Origin: Stappia indica
GTDB lineage: Bacteria > Pseudomonadota > Alphaproteobacteria > Rhizobiales > Stappiaceae
Assembly (NCBI RefSeq): GCF_009789575.1
Contig: NZ_CP046908.1
Span: forward strand, 992,001-1,056,000
DNA: 64,000 nucleotides
Reading direction: 5' to 3'
The position numbers and the translations under genes are program-made. The notes below the pieces were generated by a model that did no database searches, had not been told where the DNA came from, and was given only the letters and a program-made list of their open reading frames with translations. Shown piece by piece: positions 48,866 through 57,267 of this stretch (the stretch's first letter is position 1; each line of letters opens with the position of its first letter).

Positions 48866-51556
48866 GTGCAAAATGCAAAGAAGCGCGCCGCGATCAGCGG
48901 CGTCGCAACGATCGTGCTTGCCCTGCCGGCAGCCTCCTTCGCCCAGTCGCAGGCACCCGCCGTCTCTCCCGCGACATTGGCCGACGAACAGGCGCGAGCC
49001 GCCGCGAGCACCCAGGCGTCCGACAGCCCCGCGACCGACAAGCCGGCGCAAGCCACGAGCCTCAGAAGGCTCATCATTCCCTTCTACGAGTTTTTTGGCG
49101 CGCGCAGCCCGGCGGATGTCGGCACGACGACCCTCGACAAGGACGCCTTCACCATACGCACCGACGGCAGCGGCGATGCCAACTCCGCGCTGCGGGGCCT
49201 GCCGAACGTCCAGTACCAGGACGAAACCGATACCGACGCGGGCATCGACGGCCAGAAGATTCTCGACACTCGGCCCGAGCTTCTCTCCATCTCGGGCGGA
49301 CGCACCTACGAAAACAATTTCATCGTCAACGGCATCCCGACCAACACGGTCACCGGGTCGGTCGAGCGCTATGGCAACTCGGAGCTGGCCAGCGACACCA
49401 ATACGCCCAATGCAGACCGATTCTACGGCCTGCATCCCCAGACGATCTTCGTGCCATCCGATTTTGTGGACAGCGTGACCGTCGTCGACAGCAATGCCTC
49501 CGCCCGCTACGGCAACTTCCAGGGCGGCGTCGTTTCCTACGAACTGAACAAGCCCAATACGGAACGCTGGACAGGCACGGCGAGCGTCGAAGTCGAAAGC
49601 GACAAGTTCGTCAGCTACAACATCGCGACGACCGACGGCACCAATCCGCTCGATCGCAAGCCGCCCGAGTTCACCAAGATCAAGTCATCGCTTTCGCTGA
49701 GCGGGCCAATCAACGAAATTTTCTCGATGATTGCACAGTACAGCAGGACCGATGCAACCACCAAGAAGCAGAAAGACTACATCTATTATTCCGGAGATAT
49801 CCGGGAAGATTCCCTGAATAACTTCTTCAGGCTCCAACTCGACGCCAGAACGGACTACGGACTGTTCTCGCTGGAGGGAATGGTCACCGACTATACGCAA
49901 GGCTACGAAAGCCCGAACTGGCGCGACATGCATGTCGACGTCTCCACCCGGACCTATGCCGGCAAGCTCGAGCATTCCTACACGTTCGACAACGTCGAAA
50001 CGCCGCTCGGCCAGATTCTCGGCCTGACGCTCGACACCAAGGCCGTCGTCTCCCACTCCTCGACGCGGAACCAGACGAACAGCGACACCGCCCGCGTTTA
50101 CCAGATCAGGGAAGGCACCAGAACCGCCAGCCAATGGACGTCGAGCGATCCGGACATCCTCTCCTGGTGCCGGCTCGACCCGACCACGACAACGAATGTC
50201 ATCTGCTACGAAGGCGGATATGGCGCGAACAAGGTCCAGGAACAGACGCAGTATCTCTTCGGCCAGAACGTCACGGGATCCATCTGGGCCGGCACATTCG
50301 AGGCCGGCTTCGACCTGACCCACACGAACGCCCGCCGCGCGCGCGAAAGCGACTTCACCTACTACACCTCGGTGAACACGCTCTGGGATGCCCGCTCCCT
50401 CGGGCTCAGCCAGTTCACCTGCCTGGGCAGCGAGGCCTGCGGCCCAGATCAGTATGCCGACAAAAAGTCGATCTGGGCGGCTTTCGACAACACGACGGCC
50501 CTCAACTCGGCGGATGCCTGGCTGCAACTCGAGCAGACCTTCGGCTGGCTGACCGTCCGGCCGGGTGTGCGCCTCCAGGTCGACGACTACCAGAAGAACG
50601 TCAACATCGCGCCGCGCATCGCCGCGACGATCACGCCCATCGAAAGGATCGAGCTCTCCGCCGGCTTCAACCGCTACTACGCCGGCGAAAGCCTTGCCTA
50701 TGCCATCCGTGACAATCAACCCCGCGGGCAGTCCTACATCCGCAGCCATGACGGCAGCGGCAATGTCACCGACGAATGGACGATGCGCGCGCCCACCGGC
50801 GTCTATGGCAACAGGGCCTCGGACCTGCGAACCCCCTTCACGGACGAATGGGTGGCCGGCATCAAGGTCATCGATCCGCTCGTGGATGGTGCGTTCCGCC
50901 TTCGCTATGTCAACCGCGCGATGAAAGACCAGTACGCGAGGGCGAATCTCGGCAGCAATGTCTGGGAACTGACCAACTCCGGCACCGGGGCCTACGAATC
51001 CGCCACTGCGGAATATGCCAAGACCTGGCACGTGGAGCGGTTCCGCTTCCTCGATCAGCTGACGCTGACCGCGTCCTTCACGTGGTCCGCGCAGGAGCTC
51101 TCCCCGGACAGCTACTTCTATGACGAGGACGATCTTCTCGACCGGATTCTCTACAATGGTCAGTCCTATTCGGTCGCGGGCTTCTCCGTGGTGACCGGAA
51201 ACATGGACATTCCCATGCGCGCCCAGCTCGCGATGATGACGAGCTGGTACGAAGGCAGGTTCAATCTGGGCTTCGCGGCCAACTACAACTTCCCCTTCAC
51301 CGGCGTCGAGGACACGGGGCGCACGCAGGTGTTCGAAGGCGTTCGCCACGACGTCTGGGAGGACAAGGATTTCGACGGGACACTCACCGTCGACCTGCAC
51401 TCCAACCTTGTCCTTCTGCGCGACGGGCACAGGAGCGTCCGCCTCAACCTGGTCGCCAACAACCTCTTCAACGAAATCGGCAACGCGACGGCCAACAACA
51501 GCAATCCCTTCATCAAAGGGCGGAGCTTCTGGCTCGGCCTCAGCACCACGTTCTGA
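48866..51556 (+). CDS. TonB-dependent outer membrane receptor
   Basis: 896 residues from GTG 48866, with GAGGG 7 bases upstream. A signal peptide ends near residue 26 (ALPAASFAQS). A low-complexity segment is followed by the plug (SALRGLPNVQ, ISGGRTYENNFIVNGIPTN, FVDSVTVVDSNASARYGNFQGGVVSYELNKP) and a long beta-barrel that ends in Phe (FWLGLSTTF), the usual signal for barrel assembly. Four Cys in two pairs in extracellular-loop-like segments (WCRL...VICYE and FTCLGSEACG) may form disulfides. No obvious TonB box. The gene is followed 9 bp later by a di-heme peroxidase gene and is not near siderophore genes, so the ligand is unknown. Confidence 0.93.
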   Translation: MQNAKKRAAISGVATIVLALPAASFAQSQAPAVSPATLADEQARAAASTQASDSPATDKPAQATSLRRLIIPFYEFFGARSPADVGTTTLDKDAFTIRTDGSGDANSALRGLPNVQYQDETDTDAGIDGQKILDTRPELLSISGGRTYENNFIVNGIPTNTVTGSVERYGNSELASDTNTPNADRFYGLHPQTIFVPSDFVDSVTVVDSNASARYGNFQGGVVSYELNKPNTERWTGTASVEVESDKFVSYNIATTDGTNPLDRKPPEFTKIKSSLSLSGPINEIFSMIAQYSRTDATTKKQKDYIYYSGDIREDSLNNFFRLQLDARTDYGLFSLEGMVTDYTQGYESPNWRDMHVDVSTRTYAGKLEHSYTFDNVETPLGQILGLTLDTKAVVSHSSTRNQTNSDTARVYQIREGTRTASQWTSSDPDILSWCRLDPTTTTNVICYEGGYGANKVQEQTQYLFGQNVTGSIWAGTFEAGFDLTHTNARRARESDFTYYTSVNTLWDARSLGLSQFTCLGSEACGPDQYADKKSIWAAFDNTTALNSADAWLQLEQTFGWLTVRPGVRLQVDDYQKNVNIAPRIAATITPIERIELSAGFNRYYAGESLAYAIRDNQPRGQSYIRSHDGSGNVTDEWTMRAPTGVYGNRASDLRTPFTDEWVAGIKVIDPLVDGAFRLRYVNRAMKDQYARANLGSNVWELTNSGTGAYESATAEYAKTWHVERFRFLDQLTLTASFTWSAQELSPDSYFYDEDDLLDRILYNGQSYSVAGFSVVTGNMDIPMRAQLAMMTSWYEGRFNLGFAANYNFPFTGVEDTGRTQVFEGVRHDVWEDKDFDGTLTVDLHSNLVLLRDGHRSVRLNLVANNLFNEIGNATANNSNPFIKGRSFWLGLSTTF

Positions 51557-51565
51557 AGAAGAGCC

Positions 51566-52723
51566 ATGCCCTTCTTCCGCTTCTTCGTGCTTCTATGGGG
51601 CCTGTGCATCGCCGTTGTCCTTCTCATGCCGGGCCTGCTCCTACACGAGCGCTGGCAGCGAGCCGGCGACAACAGGCTCGCCTCGACCTTTCCTTCCCAT
51701 CCGGACGAAGGAGATTTCGAGGCGTTGCGCCGGGCCTATGCGCGTCCGCCGTCGGAGTGGCCTGAGGCCCTGGTCGAACCGGAGGTCGCCTTCGTCGAAC
51801 TGGGCCCGCTCGAGCAGCGCCCGACCCCGGAGGGTGTCGAACTCCGGAAGGCCCGCCTCGGGCGCAGGCTGTTCGAGGATCCGTTGCTGTCCGCTTCCGG
51901 GCACTTTTCCTGCCAATCCTGCCACAATCGGCAGCTTGGCTGGGGCGACGGACTCAGGGTCTCGGTCGGCCACGGACGACAGGAGGGGCGGCGCAACGCC
52001 CCTTCGCTCTTCGGGGCAGCCTATCGCGACGCGTTCTTCTGGGACGGGCGGGCGGCAACCCTCGAGCAGCAGGCCGCCGGCCCCCTGCTGAACCCCGTCG
52101 AGATGGCCAATGAAGATCTGGCTCAGGTGGTGGACCGCCTTCGTGCAAGACCGGACTATGTCCGCGCCTTTGGCCAGGTCTACGGCGAAACGCCCATCGC
52201 CTTTTCGCACGTCGCCGAGGCATTAGCCGCGTTCCAGCGCACGCTGGAACGCGGGACGCGATTCGACCGCTTCGCCGCAGGACTGCCCGTCCGCTTTTCC
52301 GATGAGGAGCTTTGGGGTCTCAATCTCTTCCGCGGCAAGGCAGGCTGCGCCAATTGCCACTTCGGCCCGCTGCTGACCGACCAGAAGATGCACAATCTGG
52401 GGCTCACCTTCTTTCGCCGCCGGCTGCAGGATCTCGGCCGGTACGAGGAGACGGGCGATCCTCAGGATGTCGGCCTGTTCCGTACGCCGCCCTTGCGCCA
52501 TGTGCGGCTGACCGCGCCCTACATGCACAACGGGATCATGCCCCGTCTCGCAAACGTCATCGCCTTCTATATTCAAGGCGGTGGCCGCATCCGGCCGCGC
52601 AACGAAGCGGAAGCAGCCGACCCGCTCTGGCCCCATGCAGCCCGCACCTCGCCGCTGCTCAAGCGCCTCGATCTGGAGCAGGCGGAGATCGAGGCTCTGA
52701 TCGCGTTCCTGGAGAGCTTGTGA
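51566..52723 (+). CDS. Membrane-anchored di-heme cytochrome c peroxidase/MauG-family protein
   Basis: 385 residues. An N-terminal hydrophobic segment (FFVLLWGLCIAVVLLMPGLLL) is a membrane anchor or uncleaved signal, placing the protein on the periplasmic side. Two heme c sites: CQSCH at 116-120 and CANCH at 261-265. Also seen: FFWDGRA (the Trp between the hemes in this superfamily), GPLLNPVEM, and LTAPYMHNG. These fit the CCP/MauG superfamily, which covers peroxidases and enzymes that oxidise residues of a partner protein (MauG, MbnH). GAAGAAGAG precedes ATG 51566, 9 bp after the TonB receptor stop, so they form one operon. Peroxidase versus protein-modifying role is not decided by sequence. 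Confidence 0.9.
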   Translation: MPFFRFFVLLWGLCIAVVLLMPGLLLHERWQRAGDNRLASTFPSHPDEGDFEALRRAYARPPSEWPEALVEPEVAFVELGPLEQRPTPEGVELRKARLGRRLFEDPLLSASGHFSCQSCHNRQLGWGDGLRVSVGHGRQEGRRNAPSLFGAAYRDAFFWDGRAATLEQQAAGPLLNPVEMANEDLAQVVDRLRARPDYVRAFGQVYGETPIAFSHVAEALAAFQRTLERGTRFDRFAAGLPVRFSDEELWGLNLFRGKAGCANCHFGPLLTDQKMHNLGLTFFRRRLQDLGRYEETGDPQDVGLFRTPPLRHVRLTAPYMHNGIMPRLANVIAFYIQGGGRIRPRNEAEAADPLWPHAARTSPLLKRLDLEQAEIEALIAFLESL

Positions 52724-52823
52724 CCAGCCGGCGTGGCCTCATGCACAACACGTTCGTTTTTGAGCAAAGCAGCATTCGAAACGGATGCACGCCTGCGAAA
52801 GGTGTGCTAAACGCCGCTCCGAT

Positions 52824-52899
52824 GCCGGTATAGCTCAGCTGGTAGAGCACCTGATTTGTAATCAGGGGGTCACGGGTTCGAATCCTGTTGCCGGCACCA
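52824..52899 (+). tRNA. tRNA-Thr (anticodon TGT), likely prophage attachment site
   Basis: 76 nt. Acceptor GCCGGTA/TGCCGGC, D-arm GCTCAGCTGGTAGAGC, anticodon stem CCTGA/TCAGG with loop TTTGTAA (TGT), T-loop GTTCGAATC, encoded CCA. Phage genes start about 130 bp behind its 3' end, pointing to integration in the tRNA 3' half. Confidence 0.97.
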
Positions 52900-52955
52900 C
52901 CATTTCCCATTTGTGCGTCAATCACTTGCGAGGAAACGCGAGGGAGAACGCAAGC

Positions 52956-53009
52956 GGAACATGAGACATTTTGAGACCTGCGCAAGGTCTCACGTGAGAC
53001 TTATGTTCC
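52956..53009. repeat. Nested inverted repeats at the prophage edge
   Basis: Outer arms GGAACAT (52956-52962) and ATGTTCC (53003-53009); inner perfect hairpin TGAGACCT (52972-52979) with AGGTCTCA (52985-52992), 5-base loop. TGAGAC occurs three times within 40 bp. It lies between tRNA-Thr and the last phage gene, so it could be a terminator for converging transcripts or an arm-type integrase site. Confidence 0.6.
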
Positions 53010-53029
53010 ACCGCTGTTCGCATCCGCCC

Positions 53030-53329
53030 TCATTGCGGGGGCTTCGAAAGCAGGGTGACCAGCGCGTCGAGCCGCCGCGTCGTCTCCTTGCCCTGCTCGC
53101 GAATATCGGTGCGCAACTCGCCCACGGACTTGTCGAGGCGCTGAATGTGGCCGTCGAGATCCGAGCGGTGCACCATGTCCTCGCGCACGCGATTGATCCG
53201 GTCGTGCAGCTTCTCGTCCCCGTCCTGGATCATCCGGGCCAGCTGCCGGTCGCGGGCGATGATGCCGCCGATCATCGTGACCAGGGCGATCACTGCGCCC
53301 ACCATCCACGACACGTCGTTTGCCGTCAC
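53030..53329 (-). CDS. Small phage membrane protein with coiled coil
   Basis: 99 residues from GTG 53329, chosen because GGAGG lies 8 bases upstream and the start overlaps the Rz1-like stop as GTGA. One N-terminal membrane helix (WMVGAVIALVTMIGGIIA), then a charged heptad-like region (ARMIQDGDEKLHDRINRVREDMVHRSDLDGHIQRLDKSVGELRTDI). Last gene of the prophage strand, just behind the spanins. Function unknown; a lysis-accessory role is possible from its place only. Confidence 0.65.
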   Translation of the reverse strand: MTANDVSWMVGAVIALVTMIGGIIARDRQLARMIQDGDEKLHDRINRVREDMVHRSDLDGHIQRLDKSVGELRTDIREQGKETTRRLDALVTLLSKPPQ

Positions 53330-53544
53330 GCCCCGCACCTCCGGCGATAGTTGGCGTCGTTGTTCCGCACGCGCTCGGCGCCCGGCCGGTCGGCGCGGAT
53401 CAGAGCGACAAAGCCGGCCGGCGACAGGTCATTGGCCGTGAAGCCCCCGCAGCTGCTCACAGGCGCCGCCGTCTGGCAGCTCGCCACCGCCGCGAACGTA
53501 ATCGCGACACAGCTCATAATCCGTAAGCTTGCGAATGCGCGCAT
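53326..53544 (-). CDS. Rz1-like outer membrane spanin lipoprotein
   Basis: 72 residues from ATG 53544. Signal sequence SCVAITFAAVASC with a lipobox-like AVAS-C, cleavage before Cys23. The mature part (FTANDLSPAGFVALIRADRPGAERVRNNDANYRRRCG) resembles small phage lysis lipoproteins. It starts inside the Rz-like gene in another frame and runs 103 bp past it, the typical overlapping Rz/Rz1 architecture. Predicted to pair with Rz and fuse the inner and outer membranes in the last lysis step. Confidence 0.7.
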   Translation of the reverse strand: MRAFASLRIMSCVAITFAAVASCQTAAPVSSCGGFTANDLSPAGFVALIRADRPGAERVRNNDANYRRRCGA

Positions 53545-53728
53545 CGTCCCTGTTCCTTTCCCGCCACGCGGCGACCTCATCCTGTACCTCTTGCGCCACC
53601 CGCGCCTCGTAGCCCCCTTGCCGGACGTCCCGCAGGGTCCACAGCAGCGCGCCGACCCCGAGCAAGGCAGCGAGTGCTGCAATCGCGTAAGGCGAGCCCA
53701 GCAGGCTCCCGGCGAGTTTTGCCAGCAT
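53429..53728 (-). CDS. Rz-like inner membrane spanin
   Basis: 99 residues from ATG 53728, overlapping the endolysin stop as TGATG. One N-terminal membrane helix (SPYAIAALAALLGVGALLWTL) and a periplasmic helical, charged segment (YEARVAQEVQDEVAAWRERNRDDARIRKL). Size, topology and the overlapping Rz1-like gene support i-spanin function; sequence similarity alone is weak. Confidence 0.7.
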   Translation of the reverse strand: MLAKLAGSLLGSPYAIAALAALLGVGALLWTLRDVRQGGYEARVAQEVQDEVAAWRERNRDDARIRKLTDYELCRDYVRGGGELPDGGACEQLRGLHGQ

Positions 53729-54378
53729 CAACGCTTCCTCCCCCGCACCAGGCGCCACACGCCGAAGCCGAGACCGGCCAGCGCCAGCAGCACCAGGAAC
53801 GAGCCGAGCCAGTACGGCCAGGCCGCGACGGGCACCGGTTCGGCATCGACAGTCGGGGCAGAGGGTTTCGGCCGCGGCGCGGCAACGCCCGGCAGGCTCA
53901 CCGGGCCGTCCAGCCCTTCGAGGCAGATCCGCATTTCCTCGGCTCGCCGGTTGACCAGGCCCTTGACCACGCGGCCGCCGGCGCGGTTCCAGCGCGGGAG
54001 CTGGCGGCAGGCGCCCTCCAGATCTCCGGCATTAGCCAGCTTCACCAGCGTCGACCCGCAAAAGGCTTTGGCGCCGATGTTGTAGGCGAGGCTGACAAAC
54101 GAGATGTAGGGGCCGTCAGGGATCGTGTCCGGCGCCTTCAGGCACTTGCGGATTTCCTGCTCGAATTCTACCAGGCCGTCGCCCAGCATCTCAGCGCATT
54201 CTTCCCGCGTGTAGCTGTCGCCCATGCGCACGCCGCGCGTCTCGCCGTAGCAGACCGTCGGCACACCGACGATGTCGCGATAGGCGGTGAGGCGAAGCCC
54301 TTCGAACGGCCCGACGACGCCGACGGCCGTCAGGCCGAGCGCGGTGAGAACTCCGGCAATCTTAAGCCGCGTCTTCAT
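53728..54378 (-). CDS. Phage endolysin, GH24 lysozyme with SAR-like N-terminus and C-terminal membrane helix
   Basis: 216 residues from ATG 54378. Catalytic triad E26-x8-D35-x5-T41 in FEGLRLTAYRDIVGVPTVCYGE is the T4/P21 lysozyme pattern. The N-terminus (IAGVLTALGLTAVGVVG) is a weakly hydrophobic Ala/Gly-rich helix like the signal-anchor-release domain of P21 R, directly before the catalytic Glu. Unusually there is also a C-terminal membrane helix (WPYWLGSFLVLLALAGLGFGVWRLV) after a proline-rich linker. Starts 17 bases inside the holin candidate. Confidence 0.88.
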   Translation of the reverse strand: MKTRLKIAGVLTALGLTAVGVVGPFEGLRLTAYRDIVGVPTVCYGETRGVRMGDSYTREECAEMLGDGLVEFEQEIRKCLKAPDTIPDGPYISFVSLAYNIGAKAFCGSTLVKLANAGDLEGACRQLPRWNRAGGRVVKGLVNRRAEEMRICLEGLDGPVSLPGVAAPRPKPSAPTVDAEPVPVAAWPYWLGSFLVLLALAGLGFGVWRLVRGRKR

Positions 54379-54586
54379 GGACAAGCTCCTTCTGGACGAG
54401 CAGGCGGGCAACGAAGGCGCCGGCCGAGGCGAGGCCGGCCAGGATGCCGAGCAGGCCCGGCGGCAGCACGCCGCCCATCCAGGGCAGCGCCACCTCCAGC
54501 ACGGTGAGGACGAGAGCAAGGACGATCAGCCGCACGCTCCAGGCATGCCGCAGGATCTTTCGCCAGTGGGGGAGAAGGCGGATCAT
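54362..54586 (-). CDS. Holin candidate (two membrane helices)
   Basis: 74 residues from ATG 54586, overlapping the tail fibre stop as ATGA. Basic N-terminus (MIRLLPHWRKILRHAW), two hydrophobic helices (VRLIVLALVLTVLEVALPWM and GLLGILAGLASAGAFVARLLV) and a charged end. Size, topology and position directly before the endolysin point to a holin or pinholin; family membership is not certain. Confidence 0.65.
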   Translation of the reverse strand: MIRLLPHWRKILRHAWSVRLIVLALVLTVLEVALPWMGGVLPPGLLGILAGLASAGAFVARLLVQKELVHEDAA

Positions 54587-57219
54587 GAGAAGAATGCCGC
54601 CCCGAACCTGATGGTGCCGCCGGAGCGGTTCTCCACTTGGATGTAGCCGTTCGCCCCGGACAGGCTGATTGTCACCTTTCCGTCCGTGCCGGTTGTGCCG
54701 GTGAGGGCCGACGTGCTTACCGCGAACAACGTGCCCGGCTGCGACAGCACCTTGATGTCGGCAAAGGGACTGGCGACGTTCTGCACGTAGTTGAAGAACC
54801 CGCTGGCATTGATGTTGGCATTGGCCCACAGGGCCAGAATGCCGGCGCGCTGCGTGCTCGCAGCGTTCAGGTAAGCCGGCGGGATCGGGATGACGGCCAC
54901 CTGGTCGTCTTCGACGTAATACGGCGTGTCGTCATGCGACGAAAACGAGATCGCCGACAGCCCGCTTGTCGCCCAGGCGCGGTTCGGCTGTTTGCCATAG
55001 AAGCTCGGCGCCGGCCCGGTAATGTTGAGGCGACAGGTATAGTCGTGCTCGACGATCGTGCGGGCGATCGTCGCGTCGTTGACGTCCGATGTCAGGTGCA
55101 CCGTGCCCAGCGTCACGCACGCCCACACGTTGCTGTTCGACACATACATCAGTTTCTGGTTCTCGATCAGCGCGCCCAGCACGCTATGGATCGTCACGCC
55201 TGAGGCAACGCCATCGAGATAGATGCGATGCGGATCGGTCACCTGGCTTTCGGTGGCGAACTGCTCGATCTGCGCGATCAGCGGATTGATCACCGCCGCG
55301 CACTGCGCCAGCTCGCTGCCATAGGCCGAGGCGTAGGTCCCGCTCGCGAGCATGCCGTGCCCATGGGCCTTGAGGCCGCTGGCCTTGAAATGCGTGCCCT
55401 GGATGGCGAAGGCGAGCCCGGCGAAGCTTTCCACCCGCACGTCCCGAAACGCCATGTCGTTCATGTCGCCCTGCGCCTGGGTGTCGTTCACGCACATGAA
55501 GGCCGGCGCGAAATAGACGGTCTGGTCGGTGATCTCGACGTCGGCCGACACGCTCAGGGTCGCCTGATTTGGCGCCGGAACGCCCGTGATCTCGGCGATC
55601 AACGGCGCCTTGGTGCCCAGGATGCTGTTCTTGCCGTTCCGGATCAGCACCGTCAGGCCGATATGCTCATCGTTCAGCGTGTCGGTGTCGAGCGTCAGCG
55701 TGTTGCCGGCGGCCGACATGCTGCCGCGCACGCCCTCGTGCCAGCCATAGGCGTTCTCGTAGGCGTCCAGGAGAACTTCGGAAACGGTGATCGACGTCGG
55801 CGAATTCACCGTCTGGATGAAATGACGGCCAGCACGGCCCGTCGTTTGCACCGCGAAGAACCAGGTGTTCTCGTCGCTCGCGTCGAAGTGATTGGCGCTG
55901 GCGGTGATGGTGGTGCCGCCGGCGGTGCCGTCGAAGGTCACTCCGTCCGGCACCTCCTTGCGCGGCCGGAAATGCCCGCCGCCCCAGATCTGCACGTTGG
56001 AGAAGACGCCGTTCCAGCCGCCGGTGAAGTGGGCGGCGGCGTTGCTGTAGTCGCTGACCAGCATGACGTTTTCGAGCTGCGGCGACTCCGCCATCCGCAT
56101 CTCGATGCACTTCGGCTTGATGCCGACGAGCGAGCTGTTCGCGCGGACGGTAAGGTTTTTGAGCACCAGGCCCCCGCAGCGCAGCGCGTCGGGTCGTGTT
56201 CCCTTGATGATCGCTTTGGCTGCGCCGAGGAAGCGGCCGAGGATGGTCGACTGGTACATGCCGGCGCCCTCGATGCCGACACGGCGCCAATTGGCGTCCG
56301 TCGACAGGTCCAGCTCGTCGTCGACCACATAGACCCCGGCGCGGATCCGCACCATGCCGCCGTTGGCCAGCCCCTTGCAATAGTTCAGCGCGGCCTGGAA
56401 GGCAGCCCGGTTGCGGCTGGCATGGATCGCCAGCCCGCTGGCGATGCCGGCCCAGAACTCCACCCAGGGATCGCCGGTGAACAGCCGCACGAAGCCGCCG
56501 GGAAGACCGTCGGAATAACGGATCACGATGCCGCCATCATGCGGCAGCATCAGATCGGGCCAGGAGAGAAAGCGCCCGCCGCGCCCGTCCTCGACCACGG
56601 TTATCGTCTCGCCCTCGCCGACGAGGCCGCGGTTCAGTTCCTGCAGCTCGTCGACTGTGTCGAACCGCTTTTCCAGCGCGGGGTACTCGGGCAACGTGTC
56701 GATGGCCTGGGCAACGGTCGGGTTGCCGTCGGCATCGAAGGCCATCAACTTCGCCTTGCGGTCGGCCAGTGCCGGCAGCTGGCCGATGGTCTCGCCCTCG
56801 GGCGTCAGCATAGCCCGCAGCAGCTTGGCCTGTGCGTCGTCGCTGTCGCGATCCTGTTCCTGCTGGATGATCCGGTTGCGGTCCAGCTCGTTGTCCAGCG
56901 TCTTGCTGTTGAACACGCCGGCCTGCACCACCGACGAGGTACGGTCGAGCACCGCTTCGCCGCGAATGCGGATCTTGTCGCCGACGGCCGCGCCGGTGGT
57001 CAGCGTCACGGCGCCGCCCGACGGATTGCCGGCCCCGGTCAGGGTGTAATCGGCTGCCTCCACCAGCAGCTCGTAAGGCCCGCCGGCGGCAAGCCGATGG
57101 TAGACCTTGACGTCGGCGGTCTGCTGGAACGGAAAATCGGCCGCAAAGACCGTCTGGCCGGCCGTCGCCGTGTAGTTGCGCTCGCGCGTGTCGACCGGGA
57201 TCGGAAAGGCTTGGCTCAT
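54583..57219 (-). CDS. Phage tail fibre/tailspike with T7-type N-terminus and beta-helix
   Basis: 878 residues from ATG 57219, with AAGGGG 7 bases upstream. The N-terminus (RNYTATAGQTVFAADFPFQQTADVKVYHRL, then VFNSKTLDNELDRNRIIQQEQDRDSD) matches the virion-attachment domain of T7-like tail fibres. From about residue 260 a pectate-lyase-like right-handed beta-helix follows (AALNYCKGLANGGMVRIRAGVYVVDDELDLS, GIEGAGMYQSTILG, LVLKNLTVRANSS), suggesting enzymatic capsule or LPS binding. Receptor specificity unknown. Confidence 0.85.
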   Translation of the reverse strand: MSQAFPIPVDTRERNYTATAGQTVFAADFPFQQTADVKVYHRLAAGGPYELLVEAADYTLTGAGNPSGGAVTLTTGAAVGDKIRIRGEAVLDRTSSVVQAGVFNSKTLDNELDRNRIIQQEQDRDSDDAQAKLLRAMLTPEGETIGQLPALADRKAKLMAFDADGNPTVAQAIDTLPEYPALEKRFDTVDELQELNRGLVGEGETITVVEDGRGGRFLSWPDLMLPHDGGIVIRYSDGLPGGFVRLFTGDPWVEFWAGIASGLAIHASRNRAAFQAALNYCKGLANGGMVRIRAGVYVVDDELDLSTDANWRRVGIEGAGMYQSTILGRFLGAAKAIIKGTRPDALRCGGLVLKNLTVRANSSLVGIKPKCIEMRMAESPQLENVMLVSDYSNAAAHFTGGWNGVFSNVQIWGGGHFRPRKEVPDGVTFDGTAGGTTITASANHFDASDENTWFFAVQTTGRAGRHFIQTVNSPTSITVSEVLLDAYENAYGWHEGVRGSMSAAGNTLTLDTDTLNDEHIGLTVLIRNGKNSILGTKAPLIAEITGVPAPNQATLSVSADVEITDQTVYFAPAFMCVNDTQAQGDMNDMAFRDVRVESFAGLAFAIQGTHFKASGLKAHGHGMLASGTYASAYGSELAQCAAVINPLIAQIEQFATESQVTDPHRIYLDGVASGVTIHSVLGALIENQKLMYVSNSNVWACVTLGTVHLTSDVNDATIARTIVEHDYTCRLNITGPAPSFYGKQPNRAWATSGLSAISFSSHDDTPYYVEDDQVAVIPIPPAYLNAASTQRAGILALWANANINASGFFNYVQNVASPFADIKVLSQPGTLFAVSTSALTGTTGTDGKVTISLSGANGYIQVENRSGGTIRFGAAFFS

Positions 57220-57267
57220 CGGGCACCCCTTGGCAGGTAACCCGAGCTTCGCCGCCCGGCGGTCCGG

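Noticed and set aside
52659-52985. Minus-strand frame of 108 residues containing NRIRTRDPLITNQ
   Set aside because: It is the antisense translation of tRNA-Thr, a well-known false protein that arises over tRNA genes.
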